Source of the DNA: CALFBG01 sp045110315
Lineage (GTDB): Bacteria > Bacteroidota > Bacteroidia > Chitinophagales > Saprospiraceae
Direction of reading: 5' to 3'
Assembly: GCA_045110315.1 (NCBI GenBank)
Contig: JBGCFY010000022.1
Span: 1 to 34,497 of the forward strand
DNA: 34,497 nucleotides
Part shown: piece after piece, positions 1 through 7,964 of the stretch
Layout: the number at the start of each line of letters is the position of its first letter
Numbering within the stretch: the first letter of the stretch is position 1
Position numbers and translations under genes: made by a program
Notes under the pieces: generated by a model
Seen by the model: the letters and a program-made list of their open reading frames with translations, nothing else
The model's database searches: none
Told to the model about the DNA's origin: nothing

Positions 1-129
1 GCCTCGTTTAAGCTCAAAATTCTTTTCAACTTATTGTAAACTCAATTTCTGCGAACTACTTAATCGGCTAATACTATTTTAAAACAATTTGAGTATTAGA
101 TATTCGCAACGGATTGAAATGGACGAGAT

Positions 130-996
130 ATGAAGAATCAAGATTTACGCAATATCGTATGGATCAACTTTGCGATGCTTTGCATTAGTACTTCGGGTGC
201 TTTGGGGCGCTACATTGACTTGCCGCCGCCATTGACCATTTGGTGTCGCGCAGGATTTGCACTTCTTTTTTTAGGCATTTTTTGTTGGTGGAAGAAATAC
301 CCATTTCGATTTTCTTTAGCGAAACATGGATTCACCATTTTTTTGACGGGGATTTTGTTGACTGTACATTGGGTTAGTTATTTTTATGCCTTGCAATGGT
401 CAAACGTTGCGATTGGGATGCTTTCTTTATTTTGTTATCCAATTTTGACGACTTTGCTGGAACCTATCTTTTTTAAAACAAAATTTCAGCAGTTTCATTT
501 GTTACTAGGTGCAGTTATTTTGCTGGGAATTTATTTCTTAGTACCTAATTTTGACTTAGAGGATGGCATGACGCAAGGTTTACTCATGGGCTTATTATCA
601 GCGGTGAGTTATGCGATTCGCAACTTAATTCTCAAAGCAAAAATCGAAGAATTTAATGGTTCTAGTTTGATGTTTTACCAAATGGCGGTGATGCTAGCAT
701 TGTTACTTCCCGTCTTATTTTATTATGAAACAGGAAGCGTTGCTTCCCAATTGCCTTACATCATTTTCTTAGGTTTGATTACCACTGCGGTAGGACACAC
801 CTTATTCCTAAACAGCTTCAAGCATTTTTCTATTAGTACGGCAAGCATCATGAGCAGTATGCAACCCATTTTTGGAATCATCATCGCCATGATTTTTTTG
901 CAAGAAATGCCAAGTTGGCGGAGCTTGATTGGCGGAACTTTAATCTTACTTACGGTAATCGTGGAAAGTTTGCGTACCGTTAAAAATAAAAATTAA
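130..996 (+). CDS. DMT-superfamily (EamA) permease
   Basis: The 288-residue product is almost wholly hydrophobic, with about ten predicted membrane helices arranged as two EamA-like halves (roughly residues 8-137 and 148-282). This is the normal size and layout for the drug/metabolite transporter superfamily in the inner membrane. The second half carries the usual late-helix run TASIMSSMQPIFGIIIAMIF near residue 240, followed by a short basic tail. The substrate cannot be told from sequence; family members export amino acids, nucleobases or metabolites. The ATG at 130 is the first in frame and sits just before the first helix. It appears monocistronic, with a hairpin and T-run after the stop. 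Confidence is high for the family and low for substrate. Confidence 0.88.
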   Translation: MKNQDLRNIVWINFAMLCISTSGALGRYIDLPPPLTIWCRAGFALLFLGIFCWWKKYPFRFSLAKHGFTIFLTGILLTVHWVSYFYALQWSNVAIGMLSLFCYPILTTLLEPIFFKTKFQQFHLLLGAVILLGIYFLVPNFDLEDGMTQGLLMGLLSAVSYAIRNLILKAKIEEFNGSSLMFYQMAVMLALLLPVLFYYETGSVASQLPYIIFLGLITTAVGHTLFLNSFKHFSISTASIMSSMQPIFGIIIAMIFLQEMPSWRSLIGGTLILLTVIVESLRTVKNKN

Positions 997-1026
997 ACAA
1001 CTTCAGTGAAATAAACTCCTTGCTAG

Positions 1027-1080
1027 GCAAAGAAACCCTTAGCGAAAAGCCACTTCTTTGCATTCTACCAAATTTTTTTT
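1027..1080 (+). terminator. Putative terminator after the EamA gene
   Basis: Arms GCAAAGAA (1027-1034) and TTCTTTGC (1054-1061) are perfect complements around a 19-nt loop, and an 8-T run follows at 1073-1080. The gap between stem and T-run is longer than ideal, so confidence is moderate. Confidence 0.45.
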
Positions 1081-1230
1081 ACAAAAAAATCATCCTATTT
1101 GTAATAAAAATCAAAAAGTACACTCTAACTATTTGAAAGCAACGACAAAGCGGTATAATAAATCGCTGCACAAGCACCACCAAGTTTTGCACCTACTCCT
1201 TGCTACGAATAAAAGTTTTAAATCATACTG

Positions 1231-1731
1231 ATGGATTCAAAAGAAAAAGAGCAACAATTTTTAAACTTAATGGAGGAACACAAAGATCAGGTATACCGGA
1301 TTTGTTGGGGATTCAGTAAACGAGTAGCGGAAGTAGAGGACCTTTTTCAAGAGGTGATGCTGCGGCTATGGAAAAATATGGGAGGCTTTCGCGGCGAAGC
1401 ACAGCGATCAACTTGGGTTTATCGGATTACCGTAAATACCTGCATCTATTGGAAAAAAAAGCATCAATCCAAAAACTGGGAAGACCTAGCCGCTAGTCCA
1501 GAAATAGAAACCCAAGGCAATGCAGAAACCATGATGTTACTCAACGAGCGGGTGCTACAACTCAAAGCGGCGATCCAACAATTAAACAAGCTAGACAAAA
1601 CGATCGCGCTGCTGCTGTTAGAAGAATTGTCCTACAAAGAAATTGCTGCAATTACTGGACTACCAGTCAATAACGTAGGTGTGAAAATTAATCGAATTAA
1701 AAGCAAGCTTAAAAAAATGCTACAAAAATAA
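1231..1731 (+). CDS. ECF-family RNA polymerase sigma-70 factor
   Basis: At 166 residues this has the size and layout of an extracytoplasmic-function sigma factor. Region 2 spans about residues 15-75, including the core-binding and -10 helix stretch VEDLFQEVMLRLWKN and the aromatic-rich STWVYRITVNTCIYW. Region 4 spans about 115-164 and includes the helix-turn-helix LSYKEIAAITGLPVNNVGVKIN, for -35 recognition. The gene lies 7 bp upstream of a small membrane protein, the usual place for a cognate anti-sigma factor. The ATG at 1231 gives the expected N-terminus. The promoters it controls cannot be inferred here; such factors often autoregulate. The family call is secure. Confidence 0.93.
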   Translation: MDSKEKEQQFLNLMEEHKDQVYRICWGFSKRVAEVEDLFQEVMLRLWKNMGGFRGEAQRSTWVYRITVNTCIYWKKKHQSKNWEDLAASPEIETQGNAETMMLLNERVLQLKAAIQQLNKLDKTIALLLLEELSYKEIAAITGLPVNNVGVKINRIKSKLKKMLQK

Positions 1732-1738
1732 TTATCGT

Positions 1739-2341
1739 ATGGAAAATTTTAAAGAATTCAACCAAGATTGGCAAAAGCTAAAAGCAAATACGACGGAACA
1801 ATCCGTACCCAACTGGAGTCGCCAAAATAGTCAATCTTTGCTAGAGAAATTAGTGGCACACGAACATAAAGAAAACCGTGAACGAAAACGAGGCATTATC
1901 GGTGGAGGTCTTGGACTTTTGGGAGGGCTTGGAGCGGGAGTCGTTCTACCTGTTAGCATGGGAATTTTGCCCTTAACGCCACTGATGATCTTGGGCGTAG
2001 TATTGATGATCGGGAGTTTAGTATTTTTCTTTCTATTTACCAAAAATCAAACAGCAACGGACATCGCTACTTTACCAACGATCGCTTACCTCACGGCGGC
2101 GAAGCAAAAACTACTGGATCGAAAACAGTACTTACTTAAAACAGGAATTGGTTATGTGACTTTAATGTTGCTTGGTATCGCTTGCATTTTTGGCGATATG
2201 GAAGGACTCAATGTTTGGTGGGTAATTCTTCCAACGGCGCTTTGGGGCGTAATTGTTACTGCTACTTGGCGATACCTTTACGGTCGAAAGATTGCACCTT
2301 TGCTCGCTGAAATAGATGCGTTGCTAAAGGAAATGGAGTAA
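1739..2341 (+). CDS. Small membrane protein, possible anti-sigma factor
   Basis: I do not recognise the family of this 200-residue protein. The first ~50 residues are soluble and charged. Four hydrophobic segments follow, at about 53-75, 78-101, 134-152 and 158-177. The first contains glycine-rich IIGGGLGLLGGLGAGVV, and a short charged helix closes the protein. It starts 7 bp after the ECF sigma gene, so the two are almost certainly co-transcribed. A cytoplasmic N-terminal segment plus membrane helices beside a sigma factor suggests an anti-sigma role, but no zinc-binding HxxxCxxC motif is visible. The function is inference from position only. Confidence 0.75.
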   Translation: MENFKEFNQDWQKLKANTTEQSVPNWSRQNSQSLLEKLVAHEHKENRERKRGIIGGGLGLLGGLGAGVVLPVSMGILPLTPLMILGVVLMIGSLVFFFLFTKNQTATDIATLPTIAYLTAAKQKLLDRKQYLLKTGIGYVTLMLLGIACIFGDMEGLNVWWVILPTALWGVIVTATWRYLYGRKIAPLLAEIDALLKEME

Positions 2342-2373
2342 GGAGAAATTCTTTATTAAAAAATTATTCAGAC

Positions 2374-2390
2374 GAATCATTAATTGATTC
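2374..2390 (+). promoter_or_regulatory. Short palindrome upstream of the hydrolase gene
   Basis: GAATCA (2374-2379) and TGATTC (2385-2390) are perfect complements around a 5-nt AT spacer, in the gap between the sigma/membrane-protein pair and the hydrolase. It could be an operator half-site pair or a weak terminator. There is no T-run to decide. Confidence 0.25.
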
Positions 2391-2408
2391 AACCTAAAAG
2401 AAATACTC

Positions 2409-3335
2409 ATGAAATTATTATCCATTTTTACTTTTTTACTGCTAAGTTTTACCTCGTCTGGACAAGCCTTAACGGTACAGACTTTTGGCAATCCTGAAAA
2501 TGAGGCCTTACTCTTTTTGCACGGTGGTCCTGGCTACAACAGTGTGGTTTTTGAACAAACGAGTGCCCAAGCTTTGGCAGATGCAGGCTTTTTTGTTATT
2601 TCCTACGATCGAAGAGGAGAAGGACGAGCGGTAGATTTATCGGCAGCATATACTTTTTCAGAAAGCATCGCCGATATCAATCAAATGCTACAAGAATTGA
2701 AAATTGAAAAATTGAGTTTGCTGGGACATAGCTTTGGTGGTATTTTAGCAACTGAGTATGCTACTGCGCATCCAGAAAAGGTCAAGGCTATTTTTCTTAT
2801 GGGTGCACCAATTGATTTACAGGAAAGTTTTAAACATATTTTAGTACAATCCAAAAAGATTTACGAAGAAAAGAAAGATGCGGTGAATCTGAATTACCTC
2901 AGTATGTTGGAAAAAATGGATACGGCGAGTTTTGAGTATGCTTCCTATTGTTTTATGCACGCGATGCAAAACGGTTTTTACAATACCAAAGTTCCTACGA
3001 AAGATGCGCAGCGTATTTTTCCCAAGTTTGCAACGGATAGTTTACTGCAAAAATACGCGAGTAAAATGGATTACGAAGCACCGCAAGCATTTTGGAAAAA
3101 TGAGCAATACACTACGTTGAACTTAAAAGATAAGTTAACCATAATCGGCAAGGCGAACGTGAAAATATACGGTATTTACGGCAAAGAAGATGGCTTATAT
3201 TCGCCCGCCCAAATTGATGATTTGCAACAAAGTATCGGTACTGCGAACATGGCTTATCTGGAAGCTTGCTCACACAACGTTTTTGTGGATCAACAAGAGA
3301 AATTTATTAACTTACTCAAAGCTTGGTTGCCGTAG
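2409..3335 (+). CDS. Secreted alpha/beta hydrolase, proline iminopeptidase-like
   Basis: This 308-residue protein begins with a signal peptide (about residues 1-20, hydrophobic core FTFLLLSF) and so acts outside the cytoplasm. HGGPG at residues 38-42 is the oxyanion-hole motif of the proline iminopeptidase/S33 branch of alpha/beta hydrolases. GHSFGG at 106-111 is the nucleophile elbow with Ser108. Asp261 in KEDGLY and His289 in CSHNVF complete a plausible triad. The lid region between about 140 and 220 is divergent, so peptidase versus esterase activity cannot be decided. It follows the sigma-factor pair by 67 bp and may or may not be part of that unit. Confidence 0.85.
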   Translation: MKLLSIFTFLLLSFTSSGQALTVQTFGNPENEALLFLHGGPGYNSVVFEQTSAQALADAGFFVISYDRRGEGRAVDLSAAYTFSESIADINQMLQELKIEKLSLLGHSFGGILATEYATAHPEKVKAIFLMGAPIDLQESFKHILVQSKKIYEEKKDAVNLNYLSMLEKMDTASFEYASYCFMHAMQNGFYNTKVPTKDAQRIFPKFATDSLLQKYASKMDYEAPQAFWKNEQYTTLNLKDKLTIIGKANVKIYGIYGKEDGLYSPAQIDDLQQSIGTANMAYLEACSHNVFVDQQEKFINLLKAWLP

Positions 3336-3349
3336 CCCGTGCAGAAAAT

Positions 3350-3428
3350 GAAGTTGTTTTAAAATGGGGGTTGAAATTAGTTGTAAGCGCTTGGTTTTCA
3401 AGAGGAAGCTCCATTTTAAAACAACTTC
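3350..3428. repeat. Intergenic inverted-repeat element, copy 1
   Basis: Perfect 18-bp arms: GAAGTTGTTTTAAAATGG at 3350-3367 and its complement CCATTTTAAAACAACTTC at 3411-3428, with a 43-nt interior. It lies 15 bp after the hydrolase stop. The same termini recur at 3542-3590, 5669-5702, 15718-15815 and 17800-17851, so this is a dispersed family. It could also act as an mRNA 3'-end hairpin. Confidence 0.7.
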
Positions 3429-3541
3429 AAGATTAAAAGTGGCTAGGTGCTATGATCGCAGTTGGAATTTATTTACCTTAGAAGCTCATACTGGTCGGGT
3501 AGATTTTTGTAAAAACACTTCCGTTGAAGGAATTATAAAAC

Positions 3542-3590
3542 GAAGTTGTTTAATAATTTGTACACATTTTTAGCGATTCTAAACAACTTC
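3542..3590. repeat. Intergenic inverted-repeat element, copy 2
   Basis: GAAGTTGTTTA (3542-3552) pairs perfectly with TAAACAACTTC (3580-3590) across a 27-nt interior. It ends 20 bp before the next gene and shares the terminal GAAGTTGTTT of copy 1, but not its TTAAAATGG extension. Confidence 0.6.
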
Positions 3591-3609
3591 AACTACTGGA
3601 AATAGCGCT

Positions 3610-4599
3610 ATGATCAAGTCTTTACCACTAAAAACAATTGTAGGACTTTTGGTGCTCAACGTAATCTTGAGTGCGATTTGTCTTTACTTTTGGAAGATCG
3701 AAATGGGGACGGGTTTCATTGTTTCCATTGAGGGATTTATGCGTAATCACTTGTGGAGACCTCATTCGGCAGTGCTAGTTTGCACTTTTTTAGGAATAAG
3801 CCAAACGCTGGCTTTGCGCCTGCTCAAAGGCGTAGCTTGGTGGAAAGCTTTGACCTATGGCGCTTCTTTTTTTGTACTTTCCCTACTTTGCTTTTTTTAC
3901 TATAAAAATATGCTTTGCCGCACTTGTTTAACCGGTTTGTTTAAGATCAGTGTTCCTTGTCATTTAATTGGAGTCTTATTGATTACGCCGGTTTTTACGT
4001 TTCTTTTAAAACTACAATTACAGCGGTTGTTAATTCCTTGTTCTTCCAAAATAGACTTACATTTTTGGTGGAGTATTCTCGGGAGTTTGGTGCTTGGCGC
4101 AATTAGCTATTTTAGCTTCAACTATAGACAGTCAATGTCTCCGTTAGATTTGCGGATGATTCAATTTGGTCATCCTATCTTTTGGTTATTCTTTTTGCTA
4201 AATATTCCCTTTTTACTTAAAAATAAGGTACAGGAGTCATTTACTCTTCGCCGACCTTCTTGGTTCGCTTACAGCGGTTTACTGGCAGTTGTCTTTCTAA
4301 GCTATGCGTTTTTCTCTTTTAATTTTGGAAAAAATTGGGTTTTCCACGTAGTAACTCCCGTGCTAATGCTAGTGGTTTTTCTCATTGCGTATCGAGGCAA
4401 TATTTTCTTTCGCAACTTATCCCTAGTGATACTTTCTTTGTCTTTGCTATTTAGTGTACTCTTTTTATTGGAAGAAAGAACCTACGATAATTTTGCCATT
4501 GGTATTTTGGGGATTATCATTAATTTAATACTCTTGCGGCTGACTTGGTCCATCAAACGAATTAGAAAGGTGGAGGAGTATTTGATAGAAAAAGGTTAA
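3610..4599 (+). CDS. Polytopic inner-membrane protein, unknown function
   Basis: I do not recognise a named family in this 329-residue protein. It has about nine or ten hydrophobic helices separated by short basic loops, ending in a charged tail near residues 312-329. A CRTC pair (Cys103, Cys106) sits in a loop after the third helix and would allow a disulfide or redox role. The distribution looks superficially like small quinone/disulfide membrane proteins, but I see no conserved motif to support that. It begins 20 bp after an inverted-repeat element and is followed after 27 bp by the coiled-coil gene, so the two are probably co-transcribed. Confidence 0.72.
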   Translation: MIKSLPLKTIVGLLVLNVILSAICLYFWKIEMGTGFIVSIEGFMRNHLWRPHSAVLVCTFLGISQTLALRLLKGVAWWKALTYGASFFVLSLLCFFYYKNMLCRTCLTGLFKISVPCHLIGVLLITPVFTFLLKLQLQRLLIPCSSKIDLHFWWSILGSLVLGAISYFSFNYRQSMSPLDLRMIQFGHPIFWLFFLLNIPFLLKNKVQESFTLRRPSWFAYSGLLAVVFLSYAFFSFNFGKNWVFHVVTPVLMLVVFLIAYRGNIFFRNLSLVILSLSLLFSVLFLLEERTYDNFAIGILGIIINLILLRLTWSIKRIRKVEEYLIEKG

Positions 4600-4626
4600 G
4601 CGAAGTATTTGGTGTTACGGCTATAA

Positions 4627-5628
4627 ATGCACCCAAAAAATTTGCTAAAAGAAATACCCCAAAATCAATGCTTAGTAATGAAAATAGATAAGAAAATAAC
4701 AGCACTGATCGGTGCCATCCAACGGCTAGAAATGTGCAAAGCTTACCGCAAAGAATTGCAACGAAAAATTGCTGCTGGGAAAAGGAAGTTGGCAATGTTC
4801 GAGCTTAAAGAAGATAAGTTATATCAACGAATAAAAAAATTAGAACAAAACCCCATGCGCAGTCTTTTTACTGGGAAAAGTAAAAAGAAAAAAGAACGTG
4901 AAGATCGCTTGTCCGAGGCGTATTATGTACTTACTTTGGATAAAAAGGAATGTGAAAAAACCATTGCTTTGTTAGGATTCGAATTGACTTTAATGGAAGA
5001 AAAAATTGCGCAAGAGGCGACGTTGAAAGTAGCGTTGCGACTAGCTTTTTTGGAACGAGCAGATCAAATCAAAGCGAGTAACGCCCCGATTTTAAAAAAA
5101 ATCCTCAAAATTTACAAACGTAAAGACAAGCTCCTTCATGCTAAAGTAGAAATTGCCGAAATTATCCTAGCCGGAGAAACTGTTGAAGATTTGATCAATC
5201 AGATCTTGTATAACATCGAAAATAACCTAGAGAAAGTTTACCCGAAAGGGGATAGAAATATTTTTTACCAACCGCAAGAAGTAGAGGAAATGGCTCCGCT
5301 AATCGAAATTCGAGAACTATCTCACTCGTTGAAGCAAGCGCTGCGAGATATGAAAAAAGAAGTGGCGGAAGTGTACGAAGAGAAAGAAATCGAATTGGTT
5401 TATCCACATCATCACCGAGCTTATCTTACTACTATTTACAATGGAGAATTGAGTGCGAAACATTTGTTGCGACAAAATATCGACCACGCTGACGTTGAAT
5501 TGCTCAAAGAAGTCCTACATGATATCTGGGCAATTAATGAACTTTTTGAAAAAGAATTGACGCTATTGGAAATGGAAATGGAAGATTTACAAACCAAGGC
5601 TTTTGAGTTATTGATGAAGTCTAAGTAA
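4627..5628 (+). CDS. Cytoplasmic helical/coiled-coil protein, unknown function
   Basis: The 333-residue product has no signal peptide or membrane segment. It is very rich in Lys, Glu and Leu, with long heptad-like stretches (about residues 18-65, 80-125 and 210-330) that suggest extended helical coiled coils. A basic patch, KSKKKKEREDR, lies near residue 80. No enzymatic motif is visible. The first ATG is at 4627; an in-frame ATG at 4678, followed by MKIDKKITALIG, is an equally credible start and would drop 17 weakly conserved-looking residues. It follows the membrane protein by 27 bp, suggesting a linked role. The function is unknown. Confidence 0.75.
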   Translation: MHPKNLLKEIPQNQCLVMKIDKKITALIGAIQRLEMCKAYRKELQRKIAAGKRKLAMFELKEDKLYQRIKKLEQNPMRSLFTGKSKKKKEREDRLSEAYYVLTLDKKECEKTIALLGFELTLMEEKIAQEATLKVALRLAFLERADQIKASNAPILKKILKIYKRKDKLLHAKVEIAEIILAGETVEDLINQILYNIENNLEKVYPKGDRNIFYQPQEVEEMAPLIEIRELSHSLKQALRDMKKEVAEVYEEKEIELVYPHHHRAYLTTIYNGELSAKHLLRQNIDHADVELLKEVLHDIWAINELFEKELTLLEMEMEDLQTKAFELLMKSK

Positions 5629-5668
5629 GTTTTGGCTCGTTTTTGGAAAATTACGGCGCTCAATTTAA

Positions 5669-5702
5669 GAAATTGTTTCTAACATCATTTTAAAACAACT
5701 TC
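5669..5702. repeat. Intergenic inverted-repeat element, copy 3 (degenerate)
   Basis: GAAATTGTTT (5669-5678) pairs with AAACAACTTC (5693-5702) with one mismatch. The right half carries the 12-nt family core ATTTTAAAACAA at 5687-5698. It lies 40 bp after the coiled-coil gene stop. Confidence 0.45.
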
Positions 5703-6028
5703 AGGATTCCTTTGTCGGATATAATGGCACAGGAAGGTATTTTACGGTCAGAATAAGCAAGGAAACTTTTAAAATTGATTTAACTGGGAAGCGGCTGAAA
5801 TAGTTGTTTTACGCTTTTGCGAAAAAAAATGACTATAAAAATTGAATTTGAAGCGCAATTTTATGATTAAAAAGTGAATTATTTTAAGGTGCTGATTTTC
5901 AGGTTTTTAGATCTAGATTTCAATGTTTTTTTTTATTAGAAAGTTGAATTTTAAGAAAAAAAATCAAGGAATGATGTGACTTAATGAAGCTTAATCGTCT
6001 TAAAAGTACAAATGATCCAAATTTATTG

Positions 6029-6036
6029 TATCTTTG
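6029..6036 (+). promoter_or_regulatory. Bacteroidota-type -7 element for the RRM gene
   Basis: TATCTTTG at 6029-6036 matches the phylum's TAnnTTTG -7 consensus exactly. No clear TTTG/TTG -33 element is seen at the usual distance. Initiation a few bases downstream would give a leader of about 140 nt before the ATG at 6182. Confidence 0.55.
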
Positions 6037-6117
6037 TGTTGAATTAATTAAGTGTTCAGGATAATTCCCACCTATTTTGGTCTTTTTACCTTTCCTTAGT
6101 TTATCATTTCATTATTT

Positions 6118-6140
6118 CCTACTTTGGTAGGGAACTTTTT
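6118..6140 (+). promoter_or_regulatory. RRM leader hairpin 1, terminator-like
   Basis: CCTAC (6118-6122) pairs with GTAGG (6127-6131) around a TTTG loop. The sequence GAAC and a T5 run (6136-6140) follow. The stem is short but its placement in the leader is notable. Confidence 0.45.
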
Positions 6141-6149
6141 ATTTACATT

Positions 6150-6180
6150 CCTGTTAAACAGGATTTTTAATTTTTTATTT
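6150..6180 (+). promoter_or_regulatory. RRM leader hairpin 2, terminator-like, abutting the start codon
   Basis: CCTGT (6150-6154) pairs with ACAGG (6158-6162) around a TAA loop. An A/T stretch made mostly of T's follows to 6180, and the ATG is at 6182. The hairpin plus T-rich tract resembles an intrinsic terminator, so attenuation or a temperature-dependent leader is possible. Confidence 0.45.
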
Positions 6181-6181
6181 T

Positions 6182-6499
6182 ATGAATATTTTTGTTGCAA
6201 AATTGGACTTCGGTACAGAAGAATCTACTTTACGTCAAGCTTTCGAAGGATACGGAGAGGTTGATTCAGTAAAGATTATTATGGACAAATTCACTGGCAG
6301 ATCCAAAGGTTTTGGATTCGTCGAAATGCCTAACGATGATGAGGCAAACGATGCTATCAACGGTCTTAATGACCAAGAATTTGATGGACGTACTATCGTA
6401 GTTAAGAAAGCTGAACCACGCGAAAAGAGAGATAATCGCGGTGGCGGATACGGCGGCGGCGGCGGATACGGCGGCGGCGGTGGCGGTCGAAGATATTAG
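6182..6499 (+). CDS. Glycine-rich RRM RNA-binding protein
   Basis: The 105-residue protein is a single RNA recognition motif followed by a glycine-rich tail. RNP2 is IFVAKL (residues 3-8) and RNP1 is KGFGFVEM (42-49), with the aromatic residues that stack on RNA bases present. Residues 86-105 are Gly/Tyr/Arg repeats. This architecture is common in Bacteroidota and cyanobacteria, where such proteins bind single-stranded RNA and are often cold-responsive or post-transcriptional regulators. The leader carries two terminator-like hairpins and the 3' end a long hairpin with a GNRA loop, suggesting control at RNA level, possibly autoregulation. The tail is encoded by a locally GC-rich GGC tract unlike the surrounding DNA. 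Confidence 0.93.
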   Translation: MNIFVAKLDFGTEESTLRQAFEGYGEVDSVKIIMDKFTGRSKGFGFVEMPNDDEANDAINGLNDQEFDGRTIVVKKAEPREKRDNRGGGYGGGGGYGGGGGGRRY

Positions 6500-6514
6500 A
6501 CAGCATACACCGAA

Positions 6515-6529
6515 GGAGATTAATTCTCC
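6515..6529 (+). other. Small hairpin in the RRM 3' region
   Basis: GGAGA (6515-6519) pairs with TCTCC (6525-6529) around a 5-nt loop, 15 bp after the RRM stop and just ahead of the larger hairpin at 6544. Its role is not evident. Confidence 0.35.
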
Positions 6530-6543
6530 ATCACAGATATAGC

Positions 6544-6575
6544 AGCAAGAGCTCCGAGCAATCGGGGCTCTTGCT
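6544..6575 (+). terminator. RRM gene terminator, 14-bp stem with GCAA tetraloop
   Basis: The 5' arm at 6544-6557 pairs through 14 base pairs (one G-U) with 6562-6575, closed by a GCAA (GNRA) tetraloop. The only T-rich follow-on is a short ATTTG. It is the strongest hairpin in this gap and the likely 3' end of the RRM transcript. Confidence 0.75.
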
Positions 6576-6733
6576 ATTTGTAGTCCGACCATTTTTAATA
6601 TATCCTTAGTTAATTTAATAAGGTATTTTAGTGCCGTGGGCTTCGTAAACTGCTATTTTGAAGGATTTTTTTTAACGCAGTACACACTGAAAAGAAATCT
6701 TCAAAATTATTAATGCCTTAAAATCATATTCTT

Positions 6734-7765
6734 GTGACTAGAGCGACCTACCATTATTCATTTTACGAATTAGAAGAAACTTTTCCATTAGAACTTGGAG
6801 GAACAATTGAAAATCCAACAATCGCTTACCATACTTATGGAACCCTCAACGAAAAAAAGGATAACGTGATCTTCGTTTGTCATGCCTTAACGGCCAATTC
6901 AGATGTGGAAGATTGGTGGCATGGTCTCTTTGGTAAAAATGATATTTTTGATTGGGATAAGTATTTTATCATTTGTGCTAACAATTTAGGTTCTCCTTAC
7001 GGAACAACTTCTCCAAAGCATACAGATCCGGCAACCCAAGAAATTTACGGGCTCGATTTTCCTTTTTTTACGCTTCGAGATACTGCAAACTTGCACCTCA
7101 AATTGCTGGAATACTTTGAGGTAACGAGTGTCAAATTGCTTATCGGGGGTTCTTGTGGAGGGAATATTTGCCAAGAAATTGCTTATACTTGGGAGGAACG
7201 GATAGAAAATTTAGTATTACTCTGCTGCTCTGCGATGGAAACGCCTTGGTGTATTGCCATCCACGAATCTCAACGGATCACCTTACGTTCTGATCCTACC
7301 TTAGCGTTAAAAGAATTGAACGCAGGGCAGGCAAGTTTGAAAGCGTGTAGAAGTGTCGCTCTTCCTTTTTATCGTACTTATTTGTCTTTTAAAATTAGAC
7401 AAAACGAAATAGACTCCACTAAAGTTACTGATTTTCGGGCTTCTTCTTACATCAATTACCAAGGAGATAAATTTATCAAGCGGTTTAATGCACAATGCTA
7501 TTATCAATTACTGCTAGCCTTGGATACTCACAATATGGGAAGAGGAAGGGGGAGTATTGAAAATGCCCTTTCTGTCATTACCGCGAATACATTGGTTATC
7601 GGTTTTAATTCTGATTTACTCATTCCTAAATTGGAACAACAGTTTATCGCCAAACATATTCCCAACGCAGAGTACGCGGAAATAAAATCACTCTTTGGGC
7701 ACGATGCCTTTTTAATCGAAATTGATGATATCCGAAAAGCAATTCGTGCAAAAATCAATCTTTAG
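6734..7765 (+). CDS. metX: MetX-family homoserine O-acyltransferase
   Basis: The 343-residue product is a cytoplasmic alpha/beta hydrolase of the homoserine O-acetyltransferase family, which activates homoserine (or in some lineages serine) with acetyl-CoA for methionine or cysteine synthesis. CHALTANSD near residues 49-57 matches the family's oxyanion region. The nucleophile elbow is GGSCGG with Ser140, where most members have GGSMGG. Asp294 (FNSDLLIP) and His323 (FGHDAF) complete the triad. The start at 6734 is GTG; no in-frame ATG exists nearby upstream. It stands alone, but a cystathionine beta-synthase gene lies 3.6 kb away. Acetyl versus succinyl and homoserine versus serine specificity cannot be read off, so the symbol is provisional. 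Confidence 0.85.
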   Translation: MTRATYHYSFYELEETFPLELGGTIENPTIAYHTYGTLNEKKDNVIFVCHALTANSDVEDWWHGLFGKNDIFDWDKYFIICANNLGSPYGTTSPKHTDPATQEIYGLDFPFFTLRDTANLHLKLLEYFEVTSVKLLIGGSCGGNICQEIAYTWEERIENLVLLCCSAMETPWCIAIHESQRITLRSDPTLALKELNAGQASLKACRSVALPFYRTYLSFKIRQNEIDSTKVTDFRASSYINYQGDKFIKRFNAQCYYQLLLALDTHNMGRGRGSIENALSVITANTLVIGFNSDLLIPKLEQQFIAKHIPNAEYAEIKSLFGHDAFLIEIDDIRKAIRAKINL

Positions 7766-7964
7766 TTTCCTTCAAAATTAGAAGCTATTGAACGGTTACT
7801 CCGTTTATCGTAGCAAGAAACACCGGATGCAATGCTTTAGTCTTGCCGACAAGCGGGTAGAGCGATTAAGCTCTATTTTTAAGAATGGCTATATCCAGCT
7901 GTTTGCTGCAACCAGAAAAAAGAAAACCAAACTGAGGAAAAACCCAACCCGCTGCCGCCGCCGC

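Larger units (their letters stand above)
5629..6181. other. Long intergenic region ahead of the RRM gene
   Basis: No coding region is supported in these 553 bases. They contain inverted-repeat element copy 3 (5669-5702), very AT-rich DNA, a probable promoter near 6029 and a ~140-nt structured leader for the RRM gene. The size of the leader, rather than a missed gene, explains much of the gap. Confidence 0.7.

Noticed and set aside
1140..1170. E. coli-like TTGAAA-N15-TATAAT promoter before the ECF sigma gene
   Set aside because: The spacer is short and Bacteroidota housekeeping promoters do not use this consensus; it is probably chance in AT-rich DNA.
3364..3573. 69-codon open frame on the plus strand
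   Set aside because: It starts inside one inverted-repeat arm, ends just before another repeat arm, and has no protein-like features.
6266..6592. 108-codon minus-strand frame over the RRM gene
   Set aside because: It is antisense to a clear RRM protein, with a biased composition that mirrors the Gly-rich tail.
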